Origin: Virgibacillus necropolis
Lineage (GTDB): Bacteria > Bacillota > Bacilli > Bacillales > Amphibacillaceae
Assembly (NCBI RefSeq): GCF_002224365.1
Contig: NZ_CP022437.1
Span: forward strand, 1,054,001 to 1,118,000
DNA length: 64,000 nt
Reading direction: 5' to 3'
Shown: positions 26,105-34,549 of the stretch, piece by piece
Numbering within the stretch: position 1 is the first letter of the stretch
Layout of the letters: each line of letters opens with the position of its first letter
The notes under the pieces: generated by a model
Told to the model about the DNA's origin: nothing
The model's input: the letters and a program-made list of their open reading frames with translations, nothing else
The model's database searches: none
Position numbers and translations under genes: made by a program

Positions 26105-27535
26105 ATGAGTACTAATGAAGAGAACCCTCCTCAATTAAAACGTCAGATGAAGAGTAGACACTTATTTATGATTTCACTTGGGGGTGTAATCGGTACAGGT
26201 TTATTTTTAGGCTCAGGGTTTGCGATTGGTGAAGCAGGACCACTTGGTGCAATTTTGGCCTACCTTGTTGGTGGCTTACTTATGTACTTAGCAATGGTAT
26301 GTCTTGGCGAATTATCAGTTATCATGCCGGTTTCAGGTTCTTTTCAGGCTCATGCTTCGAAATTTATTGGTCCTGCGACGGGATTTGTCATTGGTTGGGT
26401 GTATTGGTTGAGCTGGGCCCTTTATGTGGGTCTGGAGTTTATTGCTGCAGGACTAATAATGGGGAGATGGTTCCCCGATGTACCTGTATGGATTTGGTGT
26501 GCATTATTTATTGTACTTCTTTTTGCGATTAATTCCTTAAACACGAAAAACTTTGCTGAAACTGAATTTTGGTTTGCGGGGATAAAGATCTTAGCAGTTC
26601 TTTTATTCATTGGAATTGGCTTTTGTGCAGTTTTTGGGGTAATAACTATGGACGGAGCAGCAACACCATACCTATCTAATATAACCAATGATGGTATCTT
26701 CCCTACAGGAGTAACCGGAGTATTTATTGTAATGATGACTGTAATTTATGCATTCCAAGGATCTGAAATTATGGGGGTTGCAGCGGGAGAAACGGAAGAC
26801 CCAGGAAAAAATATACCTAGGGCAATTCGGGCAATTGTGTTTCGGGTACTGGTGTTTTATATATTGGCTGTATTTGTTTTGTCAGCAATTGTACCGTGGG
26901 ATCAGGCCGGTGTCCTCGAAAGTCCTTTTGTAACGGTATTAGATTTAATTGGCATTCCTTATGCAGCAGATATTATGAACTTTATCATACTAACTGCTAT
27001 TCTCTCTGTAGGAAATACAGGTTTATACGCTTGTACTAGAATTCTTTATTCCCTTTCTAATGAGGGAAAGGCACATCCTGCCTTTGGAAAACTAAACAAG
27101 CATGGTATTCCAATATATGCTTTACTAGTTACATTGGGTTTTGCCCTCCTGTCTTTGCTAACTAGTATCATTGCTGAGTCTACATTATTTGTATTACTAC
27201 TTTCTGTTAGTGGTATCGGAGGCACAATAACCTGGATGGCAATTGCTTTTTCTCAGTATAGATTTCGTAAACAATTTGTTAGGGCTGGTGGGAAAGTAAA
27301 AGATTTGGAATATCGGGTTCGTTTATTCCCATTTACCCCGATACTTTGTATGGTTATTTGTTTGTTTCTATTTATTTTCACCGCATTTGACCCTACCCAA
27401 CGAGTATCACTGTTTCTTGGTTTTAGTTTCATAGGGTTATGTTATCTCTACTATTATATTAGGTATACACGAAAAGGGAAAAACGTTAGGCCTTCTAATG
27501 ACCAGCTTGATGAATTAATTAAAAAACAGGGATAA
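26105..27535 (+). CDS. Amino-acid permease, APC (AAT) family
   Basis: A 476-residue permease with 12 helices. The N-terminus (LKRQMKSRHLFMISLGGVIG then TGLFLGSG) is the conserved first half of helix 1 in AAT permeases; the consensus AAGETEDPGKNIPRAIRAIV follows helix 6. The strongest general resemblance is to RocE/GabP/lysine-type carriers. It is 60 bases after the Rieske oxygenase and shares its direction, so it probably brings in the oxygenase's amine substrate. Confidence 0.9.
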   Translation: MSTNEENPPQLKRQMKSRHLFMISLGGVIGTGLFLGSGFAIGEAGPLGAILAYLVGGLLMYLAMVCLGELSVIMPVSGSFQAHASKFIGPATGFVIGWVYWLSWALYVGLEFIAAGLIMGRWFPDVPVWIWCALFIVLLFAINSLNTKNFAETEFWFAGIKILAVLLFIGIGFCAVFGVITMDGAATPYLSNITNDGIFPTGVTGVFIVMMTVIYAFQGSEIMGVAAGETEDPGKNIPRAIRAIVFRVLVFYILAVFVLSAIVPWDQAGVLESPFVTVLDLIGIPYAADIMNFIILTAILSVGNTGLYACTRILYSLSNEGKAHPAFGKLNKHGIPIYALLVTLGFALLSLLTSIIAESTLFVLLLSVSGIGGTITWMAIAFSQYRFRKQFVRAGGKVKDLEYRVRLFPFTPILCMVICLFLFIFTAFDPTQRVSLFLGFSFIGLCYLYYYIRYTRKGKNVRPSNDQLDELIKKQG

Positions 27536-27591
27536 GGGAATTGGAAATACAAAAGCTAGTTAGGATTGTTTTGTTTGGTGGAACTCTGAAT

Positions 27592-27650
27592 AAAAGCTAC
27601 CAGGGCTAATGTGCATTATTTATTGCCATTAGACCTAGTAGCTTTTTTTT
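27592..27650 (+). terminator. Repeated terminator hairpin, copy B
   Basis: AAAAGCTACCAGGGCTAATG pairs with CATTAGACCTAGTAGCTTTT and is followed by T8. Same family as copies A, C and D. Ends the Rieske-permease unit. Confidence 0.85.
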
Positions 27651-27750
27651 GTAAGGGTCAAATTCCACGTACCTAAAATCCACTTGAAAGATCATTGTGG
27701 TATACCTTCACAGAGTTTACTGCGGTTGATAAACTAAAGGAGACAGCGCG

Positions 27751-27804
27751 ATGAATTCGGGCGTTCAGTATGTTACGGATTTATGGCCTGCTAATTCCGG
27801 ATGA
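27751..27804 (+). CDS. Possible 17-codon leader peptide upstream of ung
   Basis: ATG 27751 follows AAAGGAG (27736-27742) at good spacing and opens MNSGVQYVTDLWPANSG before TGA, ending 24 bases before the ung start. It may be a small leader peptide or the remains of a lost gene. Only the ribosome site supports it. Confidence 0.35.
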   Translation: MNSGVQYVTDLWPANSG

Positions 27805-27828
27805 ATTTTTTCGAAAGGAGATATGCAA

Positions 27829-28512
27829 ATGTCGAAACAGATTTTGGAAAATGATTGGAAGCCGTTGTTGAATGAGGAATTTAAGAAACCGTATTACGTG
27901 GAATTACGTGCATTTTTGAAAGACGAATATAATAAACATACCGTGTATCCGCAAATGGATGATATTTTCAATGCACTTCATTTCACCCCTTTCCATAACG
28001 TAAAGGTGGTTATGCTTGGACAAGATCCCTACCATGGTCCGGATCAGGCTCACGGGTTGAGTTTTTCTGTGAAACCAGGTGTAGCTGTACCACCATCTCT
28101 AAAAAATATTTTCCGAGAAATGAAAGATGACGTTGGTTGTCCTATGCCTGAAGATGGTTACCTAGCTGGTTGGGCGAACCAGGGTGTGTTATTGCTGAAT
28201 ACAGTGATGACTGTGAGAAAAGGACAAGCCCACTCTCATCAAGGAATGGGATGGGAGAAATTCACAGATCGGGTAATTACATTATTGAATGAAAAGGATA
28301 CGCCTGTTGTTTACATTCTGTGGGGGCGTGCTGCACAAAACAAAGAAGCACTAATTGATACAGATAAACATTATTTGATTAAGGCTCCGCACCCGAGTCC
28401 TCTGTCCGCGCATCGGGGTTTCTTTGGTAGCAAGCCTTTTTCCAAAACCAATCAATTACTAAAACAAATTGGATATGACGGTATTCACTGGGGAGCGGTG
28501 AAGGGAGATTGA
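27829..28512 (+). CDS. ung: Uracil-DNA glycosylase, family 1
   Basis: A 227-residue enzyme. ATG 27829 is 8 bases after AAAGGAG; ATG 27823 is only 2 away. Water-activating motif GQDPYHG with its Asp lies at about 65, the uracil pocket at LLLNTVMT, and the DNA-intercalation motif at [17 protein letters not shown]. It removes uracil from DNA at the start of base-excision repair. A decayed copy of its last 34 codons lies at 34331-34435. Confidence 0.96.
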   Translation: MSKQILENDWKPLLNEEFKKPYYVELRAFLKDEYNKHTVYPQMDDIFNALHFTPFHNVKVVMLGQDPYHGPDQAHGLSFSVKPGVAVPPSLKNIFREMKDDVGCPMPEDGYLAGWANQGVLLLNTVMTVRKGQAHSHQGMGWEKFTDRVITLLNEKDTPVVYILWGRAAQNKEALIDTDKHYLIKAPHPSPLSAHRGFFGSKPFSKTNQLLKQIGYDGIHWGAVKGD

Positions 28513-28523
28513 AGTAAATAAAT

Positions 28524-28548
28524 GTTTATTAATTAATGGAAGGGGAAA
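28524..28548 (+). promoter_or_regulatory. Sigma-B-like promoter
   Basis: GTTTAT (28524-28529), 13 bases, GGGAAA (28543-28548) matches the general-stress sigma-B consensus (GTTTAA-N12-15-GGGWAW). It lies about 75 bases before a YflT-type stress gene. Confidence 0.72.
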
Positions 28549-28622
28549 ATAAACACCAAGAGGCAAGGGTAGACGATTACCTTTATCTATAAGAAATAGC
28601 TAATTTTAAGGAGGAGATTATA

Positions 28623-28955
28623 GTGAAACCAGTAGTAAAAGAATTTCAAGATGATACTCAATTAATGTCCGAAGTGAAAATCCTATCTGCACAAGGTGTG
28701 GAAAAAGATGACTTATATGTGATCTCTCATGATTCCGACCGTACGGACAGAGTTGCAGATAAGGTAGAAGCCAACAAAGTCGGTATCAATGAAGAAGGAA
28801 TCGGCAACGCTGTAGGAAATATTTTTCGCAAAAAAGGGGACGAGCTACGGGTGAAATTTGAAGAGCTCGGATTTACTCAGGATGAAGCAAATGAATTGGA
28901 AGAGAAATTAGATCATGGCAAAATTTTGTTAATTAATAAAAATCCTAATAAGTAG
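28623..28955 (+). CDS. YflT-type general stress protein
   Basis: A 110-residue soluble protein with GTG start after AAGGAGGAG. The N-terminus (VKEFQDDTQLMSEVKILSAQ, then EDDLYVISHD-like text) and the end GKILLINKNP match the general stress protein 17M/YflT family. Bacillus relatives belong to the sigma-B regulon and have no known biochemical role. A sigma-B-like promoter sits directly upstream. Confidence 0.85.
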   Translation: MKPVVKEFQDDTQLMSEVKILSAQGVEKDDLYVISHDSDRTDRVADKVEANKVGINEEGIGNAVGNIFRKKGDELRVKFEELGFTQDEANELEEKLDHGKILLINKNPNK

Positions 28956-29120
28956 TAAAAATTATTATAGAAACCAGCAGATTCGGGTAGTGTATCGGTT
29001 CTGATAGCTGCTTGATGTGTTCCAAAGTCAACTCTGGTCATTGACACAACTCTTTGGCATCAGTGTGGCATAAAAAAACAATTCGATGTAATAGGTTATA
29101 TACCCTTTTCATGAAAGCAG

Positions 29121-29166
29121 GTACCTGTCACCCGAAACAATTCTGTATAGTTTCGAGTGACAGGTA
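29121..29166. terminator. Long palindrome with GTACCTGTCAC arms
   Basis: GTACCTGTCACCCGAAAC (29121-29138) and GTTTCGAGTGACAGGTAC (29149-29166) form a nearly perfect stem, followed by TTTTATATTT. It contains the dispersed CCTGTCAC motif. It lies between two convergent genes and could stop transcription from either side. Confidence 0.7.
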
Positions 29167-29175
29167 CTTTTATAT

Positions 29176-30213
29176 TTACTCACAAGGTCTCCCCTCAACC
29201 CATTCCAACTCACCATCCGTTAAATCCATCACAATACTAAATACGGTATCAATTTCTTCACGCTCAGATTGCTTTGGCAGACTATGACGGCAAATTGAAT
29301 CAGGAAAATGATCATGATTAGAAAGAATCTGAAATAGATCACCCTTTGTACTATTTTTACCGTCTAGTTGGTCTAAGAGACTATTAATTGTTGTAAGACG
29401 AGTAAAAGAGTTAGAAAGTGCTTCTTCAACGATTCTCTCTTTCAGACCTGCAGAACAAATGTGATTGGTGTGGGTTACTATCCCGCGATCGGAAGTTATT
29501 TTTCCAGTGTATACAGGCGAAACTTCCATTCCAATCGCTTCTTCTGACTTAGACGCAATTAAGAAATGGGCGGCTGATGCCATTTGATTATTATCTACTT
29601 TTGAAATTGCTTCTTTTAATGAAGACGATTCGAGTACAGCCCTGAGCCCTAGATGAATTGGGACTTTGGGCTGCCATGTATCCGTTACTAGTGCATTTAG
29701 GCATACGCCAAGCCCCGCGCTGTTACTACCTATTTTTCCGATGATGCCAGCTTCGGTGACCATTTGTATGGAAGGTAATCCTGCCTGTTCAATATTCAGT
29801 TGAACAAGGGCGTCTAGTTGGGAACCTTTCCAATCCCAATTCTGAGCCAGCCACGTTTTTGATGATTTTGGTTTGGTTAATGCAAAAGAAGTACATCCGT
29901 CAGGTGCAGTTATTAGTGCGATTTCGCTTCTTGCATTAATTGCTAAAATATCTTCAAAGCTTACGCCAGCACCTTTAGCTAGACCTTCCATTTCCTCTAG
30001 GTAATTTGAATTGTATGTTTCAATTGCCTGTAAGTGTAGTAATCCTTTTTCTTTGGAATCCTTCCATGACATTGCAGCTTTTTGATGAAACATTCTTTCA
30101 TACGTTTCTAATGTACGATGAACCTTCTCTTTTGCGTTTTCACCGTGTGTAAATCCTATTTGATAGGATGATCCACTTAATTCTAGAATGTGTTTTTCGC
30201 TTTTTTTATTCAT
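29176..30213 (-). CDS. C45-family peptidase / acyl-CoA:6-APA acyltransferase-like protein
   Basis: A 345-residue Ntn-hydrolase. ATG 30213 is chosen because TTGGAGG lies 9 bases upstream; TTG 30219 is too close. SYQIGFTHGENAKEKV is at the N-terminus; INARSEIAL precedes DGCTSFA at about 107, where the Cys would become the catalytic N-terminus after self-cleavage; AQNWDWK follows. Relatives include isopenicillin-N acyltransferase and self-processing amidases. It likely hydrolyses an N-acyl or peptide amide. The natural substrate is unknown. Confidence 0.85.
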   Translation of the reverse strand: MNKKSEKHILELSGSSYQIGFTHGENAKEKVHRTLETYERMFHQKAAMSWKDSKEKGLLHLQAIETYNSNYLEEMEGLAKGAGVSFEDILAINARSEIALITAPDGCTSFALTKPKSSKTWLAQNWDWKGSQLDALVQLNIEQAGLPSIQMVTEAGIIGKIGSNSAGLGVCLNALVTDTWQPKVPIHLGLRAVLESSSLKEAISKVDNNQMASAAHFLIASKSEEAIGMEVSPVYTGKITSDRGIVTHTNHICSAGLKERIVEEALSNSFTRLTTINSLLDQLDGKNSTKGDLFQILSNHDHFPDSICRHSLPKQSEREEIDTVFSIVMDLTDGELEWVEGRPCE

Positions 30214-30243
30214 AAACAAACGCCTCCAATTGTGCCTGTTTGA

Positions 30244-30280
30244 GGGGACAGTATCCGTTTCGGACGATGAACCTGTCTGG
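30244..30280. repeat. GGGACAG...GACGATGAACCTGTC dispersed repeat, left half
   Basis: GGGGACAGTATCC then GGACGATGAACCTGTC; the second phrase recurs at 30580-30596, on the other side of the 278-bp element. The element appears to sit within or between these repeats. Confidence 0.65.
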
Positions 30281-30558
30281 GGCTACTGAAAAAGTTAAAT
30301 GTAATACAAAATATGAGAATCTACCATCGCATCTTCGAATATACTGCGCTTTCCGCGGGCGAGTGTCGAGCCTCCTCGGACTGCCGTCCTGCGGGGTCTC
30401 GCCGATCTCTTACTTCCCGCAGGATAAGGAATGCTCCCCTGAAAAGGCATCGCACGAAGAAAAAGTGCTTTTCTTTTTCGAGGAGTCTCCGTATATTCGA
30501 GATGCTAAAGTTAAGGTAAAAAGTTAAATTTTTAAAATCCACCGCTTTTTCAGTGGCC
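30281..30558. mobile_element. MITE-like element, 278 bp with terminal inverted repeats
   Basis: The ends GGCTACTGAAAAAG (30281-30294) and CTTTTTCAGTGGCC (30545-30558) are inverted copies with one mismatch. Inside, GCATCTTCGAATATA (30331 onward) pairs with TATATTCGAGATGC near 30492-30505, and the GC-rich CGCTTTCCGCGGGCGAG core contrasts with the AT-rich surroundings. It encodes no protein. Similar ACTGAAAAAG-bounded sequences with a CTTTCCGCGGGC core are familiar in Bacillaceae genomes. Mobilisation would need a transposase in trans. Confidence 0.75.
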
Positions 30559-30562
30559 TCAA

Positions 30563-30608
30563 ACCTGTCCTATTTCCTGGGACGATGAACCTGTCCCCTT
30601 TGTCCCAT
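30563..30608. repeat. ACCTGTCC...GACGATGAACCTGTCCCC dispersed repeat, right half
   Basis: ACCTGTCC, then TGGGACGATGAACCTGTCCC, then TTTGTCCCA, abutting the stop of the next gene. Belongs to the GGGACAGG family also seen at 24459. Confidence 0.7.
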
Positions 30609-31733
30609 TTATTTAGTCAGATGCTCTAGTGTTTTCAAAACTGTGTTTGTTAGAATTTCTACACCTGGTATTAACATTTTATGGTCAAATGACATATTCG
30701 GGTGATGTAAACCTGGTTTCAAATCACAACCTAATCCAAGAACGGATGCTTTTATGTGGTTCTTTTTCAATGTGTAAAAGTGAAAGTCTTCACTACCAGT
30801 TGTGATCAAAGGGTCCACTAAGTTTTCTTTACCCAATACTTTCGTTATCGATTCGGCCATAAATTCTTGTGCTTGAGGATCCACGATTGCTGATGCCATC
30901 ATTGATTCAATGGATAAATTAATAGGTACATGATAATAATCAGAAACGGATTGAACAGCTTCTTGAACAGAAGTAGTCAATTTCTCAATCATTTCATTGG
31001 TTTGTGCCCGCATATCAATACTAAAGCTTGCATTTCCTGGTATAATATTCGAACTTTCACCGCCAGCGAGAAATTTAGTGAATTTTACGGAATGCGGAAT
31101 TAACGGGTCTATATGAATATGATTTAACTTTTGAACTAATTCTGTTCCTACTTCAATTGCGTTCACACCGAGATGAGGTCGTGCCCCATGGGTATCCTCA
31201 CCTTGAATTACTCCCGTTATATGTCTTGCTGCCCCATGTAAGAGTGCGGGGGTTGCCATGCCATTTTCTACTTCCTGAACAGGGCGCAAGTGGACGCCGT
31301 ATAAATAATCTACGTCATCAACAACGTTTTCTTCAATCATTTTTAGTGCACCAGTACCCTTTTCTTCGGCTGGTTGAAAGATAAAACGAATGGTTCCATT
31401 TGGGATTTCACCCATTTCTTTAATAGATAAAAGGACTCCAAGTACCATTGTCATATGAGAATCGTGCCCACAGGAATGATTTGCTTGGAATTCCCCATTC
31501 ACTTCTTGCCAGAGTGCATCCAAATCTGCACGGATAGCCACAACTGGTTTACCATTTCCGATTTCTCCAATTACACCTGTACAATCAGTAAACGTACGTA
31601 CACGACAGCCGTTCTCCTTTAAGATATTTTCAATGTATTTTGTCGTTTCTATCTCTTTCCAACTTATTTCAGGATGCGTGTGTAGGTGTTCAAAAATTTC
31701 CATTACCTTAGTTTCAATCGTATTTTTTTCCAT
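30609..31733 (-). CDS. M20 family amidohydrolase (HipO/AmaA-like)
   Basis: A 374-residue zinc hydrolase. AAAGGAG precedes ATG 31733. Motifs: [29 protein letters not shown] (metal), [13 protein letters not shown] (metal and catalytic Glu) and the last metal His in [12 protein letters not shown]. It is an M20D amidohydrolase acting on N-acyl amino acids or hippurate-like amides. It is divergent from a YfcC-type carrier, with an RpiR regulator in between. I infer a module for uptake and deacylation of an N-acylated amino acid. Confidence 0.9.
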   Translation of the reverse strand: MEKNTIETKVMEIFEHLHTHPEISWKEIETTKYIENILKENGCRVRTFTDCTGVIGEIGNGKPVVAIRADLDALWQEVNGEFQANHSCGHDSHMTMVLGVLLSIKEMGEIPNGTIRFIFQPAEEKGTGALKMIEENVVDDVDYLYGVHLRPVQEVENGMATPALLHGAARHITGVIQGEDTHGARPHLGVNAIEVGTELVQKLNHIHIDPLIPHSVKFTKFLAGGESSNIIPGNASFSIDMRAQTNEMIEKLTTSVQEAVQSVSDYYHVPINLSIESMMASAIVDPQAQEFMAESITKVLGKENLVDPLITTGSEDFHFYTLKKNHIKASVLGLGCDLKPGLHHPNMSFDHKMLIPGVEILTNTVLKTLEHLTK

Positions 31734-31761
31734 AATAATTAGATCTCCTTTATTGATATGA

Positions 31762-32598
31762 TTACAATTTAAATGTTTGCTTTAGTCGCTTTTCTTCCAT
31801 TTTTATTTTATTTTGTCTGGTTCGTTCTGGTTCTTGAAGTGATATTCCTGAAACAAGCGCATTCATAAATGAAAACACAATTGGTGCTGTTTCTGAACGG
31901 TTTCTTTTTGAAAAGTAGACGGGAATCAAGATATCAGCATAATCGGAAATAGGTGCTATTCTGGAATCCGTAATACCAATTATAACCCAACCGCGTCGTT
32001 TAGCCTCTTCAGCAAGCATTAACGTTTCAATTGAGTAAGCGTGAAACGAAAAAACGATCAATACATGTTTTGGTGATCCGAATTCAAGGTGAGCGTCTAA
32101 ATCAGGACGATATAACCTTGCATTGATGCCTATTGATTGAAGTGCATAGGTTAACCAGTGGGCCATCGAAAACGTATAACGCAGTCCCGAAATAAGTACT
32201 TGATCTGCATCTACTAAATGCTTTGTTGCTTCATTAAATATTTCTTCACTTATGTTCTTAGAAGTCGTTTGAATGTTAAACTGGTCGTGCAACATAACTT
32301 GTTCATGGAAAGGGTGTGTTTTATCCTCTTCTTTCGATAACGAATAATCATCAAAGGTTCGTTTCTGATTAAAAACATAATCGCGTACCTCTTTTTGAAG
32401 TTGGCTGTAGCCACTATATCCTAGCGTATGACAAAAACGAGTTATCATTGTTTCACTTACTCCAAGCGATTCCCCAACTTTTTTTGCAGGGTTTGCTGCA
32501 AATGCAGTTGGTTCCTCAAGTAAATAGTTGGCTACTTTTTTTAATCCTTTTGAAAGATTATCATACGCCAGTTCTACTTTTTTGTATAAATCATCCAC
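31762..32598 (-). CDS. MurR/RpiR-family transcriptional regulator
   Basis: A 278-residue regulator. An N-terminal HTH_6 domain (about 1-77; [20 protein letters not shown]) is followed by a SIS sugar-phosphate-binding domain (about 125-255; [34 protein letters not shown]). RpiR proteins usually sense phosphosugars, so its pairing with an amidohydrolase and a dicarboxylate/amino-acid-type carrier may mean an amino-sugar-like ligand. It probably controls both flanking genes. Confidence 0.9.
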   Translation of the reverse strand: MDDLYKKVELAYDNLSKGLKKVANYLLEEPTAFAANPAKKVGESLGVSETMITRFCHTLGYSGYSQLQKEVRDYVFNQKRTFDDYSLSKEEDKTHPFHEQVMLHDQFNIQTTSKNISEEIFNEATKHLVDADQVLISGLRYTFSMAHWLTYALQSIGINARLYRPDLDAHLEFGSPKHVLIVFSFHAYSIETLMLAEEAKRRGWVIIGITDSRIAPISDYADILIPVYFSKRNRSETAPIVFSFMNALVSGISLQEPERTRQNKIKMEEKRLKQTFKL

Positions 32599-32796
32599 AA
32601 GCGTCCTCCTAAAAATAAAGGATAAATTTCAAAAAACTATTGATTTAAAAGAAATACTTTATTATAATCTATCATAACCTATTCATTTTCACAATAATTA
32701 TTCTTTTGAAAACAAAGAGATTATTGGAAAGCATCTAGTTGAAGGGAGGATTTTCACATAAAAGTCACTTAACTAAAAAAAGGAGGCGCATACGAT

Positions 32797-34221
32797 ATGT
32801 CTATAAAGAATAATTCTACTGATCTTCGGAAAAAGAGTAAGATGGAAATGCCAGATGCCTATATCATTATGTTATTTATTATGCTACTAGCCGCGATATC
32901 GACCTATTTCTTACCATCAGGCGCGTTTGATAGAGAGAAGCAAGGGGATATAACGGTCGTCATACCAGATAGCTTTCATGCTGTAGCTGGTAATCCAACT
33001 GGAATTCTCGATTTCTTTCTATTTATTCAAAATGGCTTAGTCGAAACGGCGGGTATCATTTTCTTAGTATTAATTATTGGTGGAACATTTGCAGTTATAG
33101 AATCAACTGGAGCGATTAATGCTTCTATTATGAAGGCAGTGGATAAAACAAAGAACCGAGAATATTTACTCATCCTTTTTGTTGGAATTTTACTTGCCAT
33201 TGGCGGACTTACCGGGGCAATATCGAATGCGGTTATTGCATTTATTCCTATTGGGATCATACTAGCAAAGGCGCTAGATTTAGATGCTATAGCTGGTGTT
33301 GCGATTATCAAACTAACAGCATATGTCGGATTTAACACGTCATTTATGAGTCCTTTTACCGTGCTTATTGCACAAGATATTGCTGGGCTTCCTTTATACT
33401 CTGGTATTATATTCAGATCAATTATGACAGTTGTCATTTTTACCGTTACGATAAGCTATATTCTTTGGTATATCAAAAGGATTAAAAACGACCCTTCAAA
33501 AAGTCTTATGGGAGTGAATAGATTTCCAAAAGGAGACGAAAAAGTTAAAGAAGATGTACAATTAGAATTTACTGGAAAGCATAAACTTATCTTACTATTT
33601 GTAAGTTTAGCCATCATATTTTATATTGTTGGGGCACTACAATTTGGATGGTCACTTAACCACATGGCAGCCATTTTTCTAATTATCTCGGTTGGAACTG
33701 GTATTATTGCAAAAATGTCTCCAAACTTTGTAGTGAAAGAATTCATGGCTGGTGCCAAAAACCTTGTTTACGGGGCTTTAATTATCGGACTAGCAAGAGC
33801 AATCGTACTTGTTCTGCAGAATGGGATGATTTTGGATACAATCGTTCATTGGCTGGCAGTTGCAATGGAACCTTTCTCGTCCGTTTTTGGTGCTATCGCA
33901 ATGTTTATTGGAAATTCGCTTTTCGCACTAGTTGTATCCTCCGGTAGTGGAAACGCAGTAGTTATGATGCCAATCTTAACACCGCTCGCGGACATCATGG
34001 AAATACCGAGACAAGTTGCAGTTACCGCTTATCAGTTATCTGACGGGTTTATGAATAGTATTACGCCAGCTTCTGGTGTGCTGTTGGCTTGTTTGGCAAT
34101 TGGCGGGGTTCCATGGACGAAATGGGTTAAGTTTATGATGCCTTTAATCGGTTTATGGTATGTACTATCTATGATATTCCTTGCCATTGGCGTGATTATT
34201 GGTTGGGGACCTAATTACTAG
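32797..34221 (+). CDS. YfcC/DcuC-family membrane transporter
   Basis: A 474-residue carrier with about 12-13 helices, starting at ATG 32797 after AAAGGAGGCG. It has the YfcC-family beginning (MEMPDAYIIMLFIMLLAAIS, TYFLPSGAFDRE), LIIGGTFAVIESTGAI and SGSGNAVVMMPILTPLADIM, a conserved late loop. Relatives include C4-dicarboxylate and basic amino-acid carriers. Next to an M20 amidohydrolase, it more likely moves an N-acyl amino acid or dipeptide (inference). Confidence 0.87.
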   Translation: MSIKNNSTDLRKKSKMEMPDAYIIMLFIMLLAAISTYFLPSGAFDREKQGDITVVIPDSFHAVAGNPTGILDFFLFIQNGLVETAGIIFLVLIIGGTFAVIESTGAINASIMKAVDKTKNREYLLILFVGILLAIGGLTGAISNAVIAFIPIGIILAKALDLDAIAGVAIIKLTAYVGFNTSFMSPFTVLIAQDIAGLPLYSGIIFRSIMTVVIFTVTISYILWYIKRIKNDPSKSLMGVNRFPKGDEKVKEDVQLEFTGKHKLILLFVSLAIIFYIVGALQFGWSLNHMAAIFLIISVGTGIIAKMSPNFVVKEFMAGAKNLVYGALIIGLARAIVLVLQNGMILDTIVHWLAVAMEPFSSVFGAIAMFIGNSLFALVVSSGSGNAVVMMPILTPLADIMEIPRQVAVTAYQLSDGFMNSITPASGVLLACLAIGGVPWTKWVKFMMPLIGLWYVLSMIFLAIGVIIGWGPNY

Positions 34222-34224
34222 GGC

Positions 34225-34258
34225 GGTGCATGTCACTTCCCGGTTTTTCGTTGAATTA
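34225..34258. repeat. GGTGCATGTCACTTCC dispersed motif
   Basis: GGTGCATGTCACTTCCC then TTTTTCGTTGAATT, closely following the layout at 20902, and like that copy placed just before a repeated terminator hairpin. Confidence 0.65.
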
Positions 34259-34272
34259 TACCGTTAAGATGT

Positions 34273-34327
34273 AAAAGCTGTTAGAGCTAATGGGCATGCA
34301 TTGTCATTAGAGCTAACGGCTTTATTA
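34273..34327 (+). terminator. Repeated terminator hairpin, copy C
   Basis: AAAAGCTGTTAGAGCTAATG pairs with CATTAGAGCTAACGGCTTT. The T-run is short. Same family as A, B and D. Ends the YfcC-type gene. Confidence 0.8.
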
Positions 34328-34330
34328 GTG

Positions 34331-34435
34331 TCTGCCCATCGTGGTTTCTTTGGCAGTAAGCCTTTTTCCAAAGCCAATCAATTAATAAAAAAAATTGAGG
34401 ATGAAGCGATTAGTTGGGGAGCGGTGAATCCATAG
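34331..34435 (+). pseudogene. Duplicated C-terminal fragment of ung
   Basis: Reads [20 protein letters not shown] then KIEDEAISWGAVNP and stop. This is clearly related to the end of the intact ung at 27829-28512 ([20 protein letters not shown] then [15 protein letters not shown]), with several substitutions. It has no start or catalytic motifs. It directly follows terminator copy C, just as intact ung follows terminator copy B. Confidence 0.9.
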
Positions 34436-34549
34436 ATTGATGGATTATTTAAACTAATGATTCGCGTTTTAAAATAACAAACCAGGGGTACATTTTCAGA
34501 GAAGCATTCTATTACATATAAGTTAATCGCAAAAGGAAGTGAAAAAATA

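Larger units (their letters stand above)
34222..34549. other. Intergenic region: repeats and a duplicated ung tail
   Basis: It holds a GGTGCATGTCACTTCC motif at 34225, terminator copy C, and directly after it the decayed C-terminal end of ung (34331-34435). The remaining 110 bases carry only the leader of the next lipoprotein gene (AAAAGGAAG before GTG 34550). Confidence 0.7.

Noticed and set aside
29054-29287. Forward open frame of 77 codons
   Set aside because: It runs through the long GTACCTGTCAC palindrome and into the end of the reverse-strand C45 gene; low-complexity, no ribosome site.
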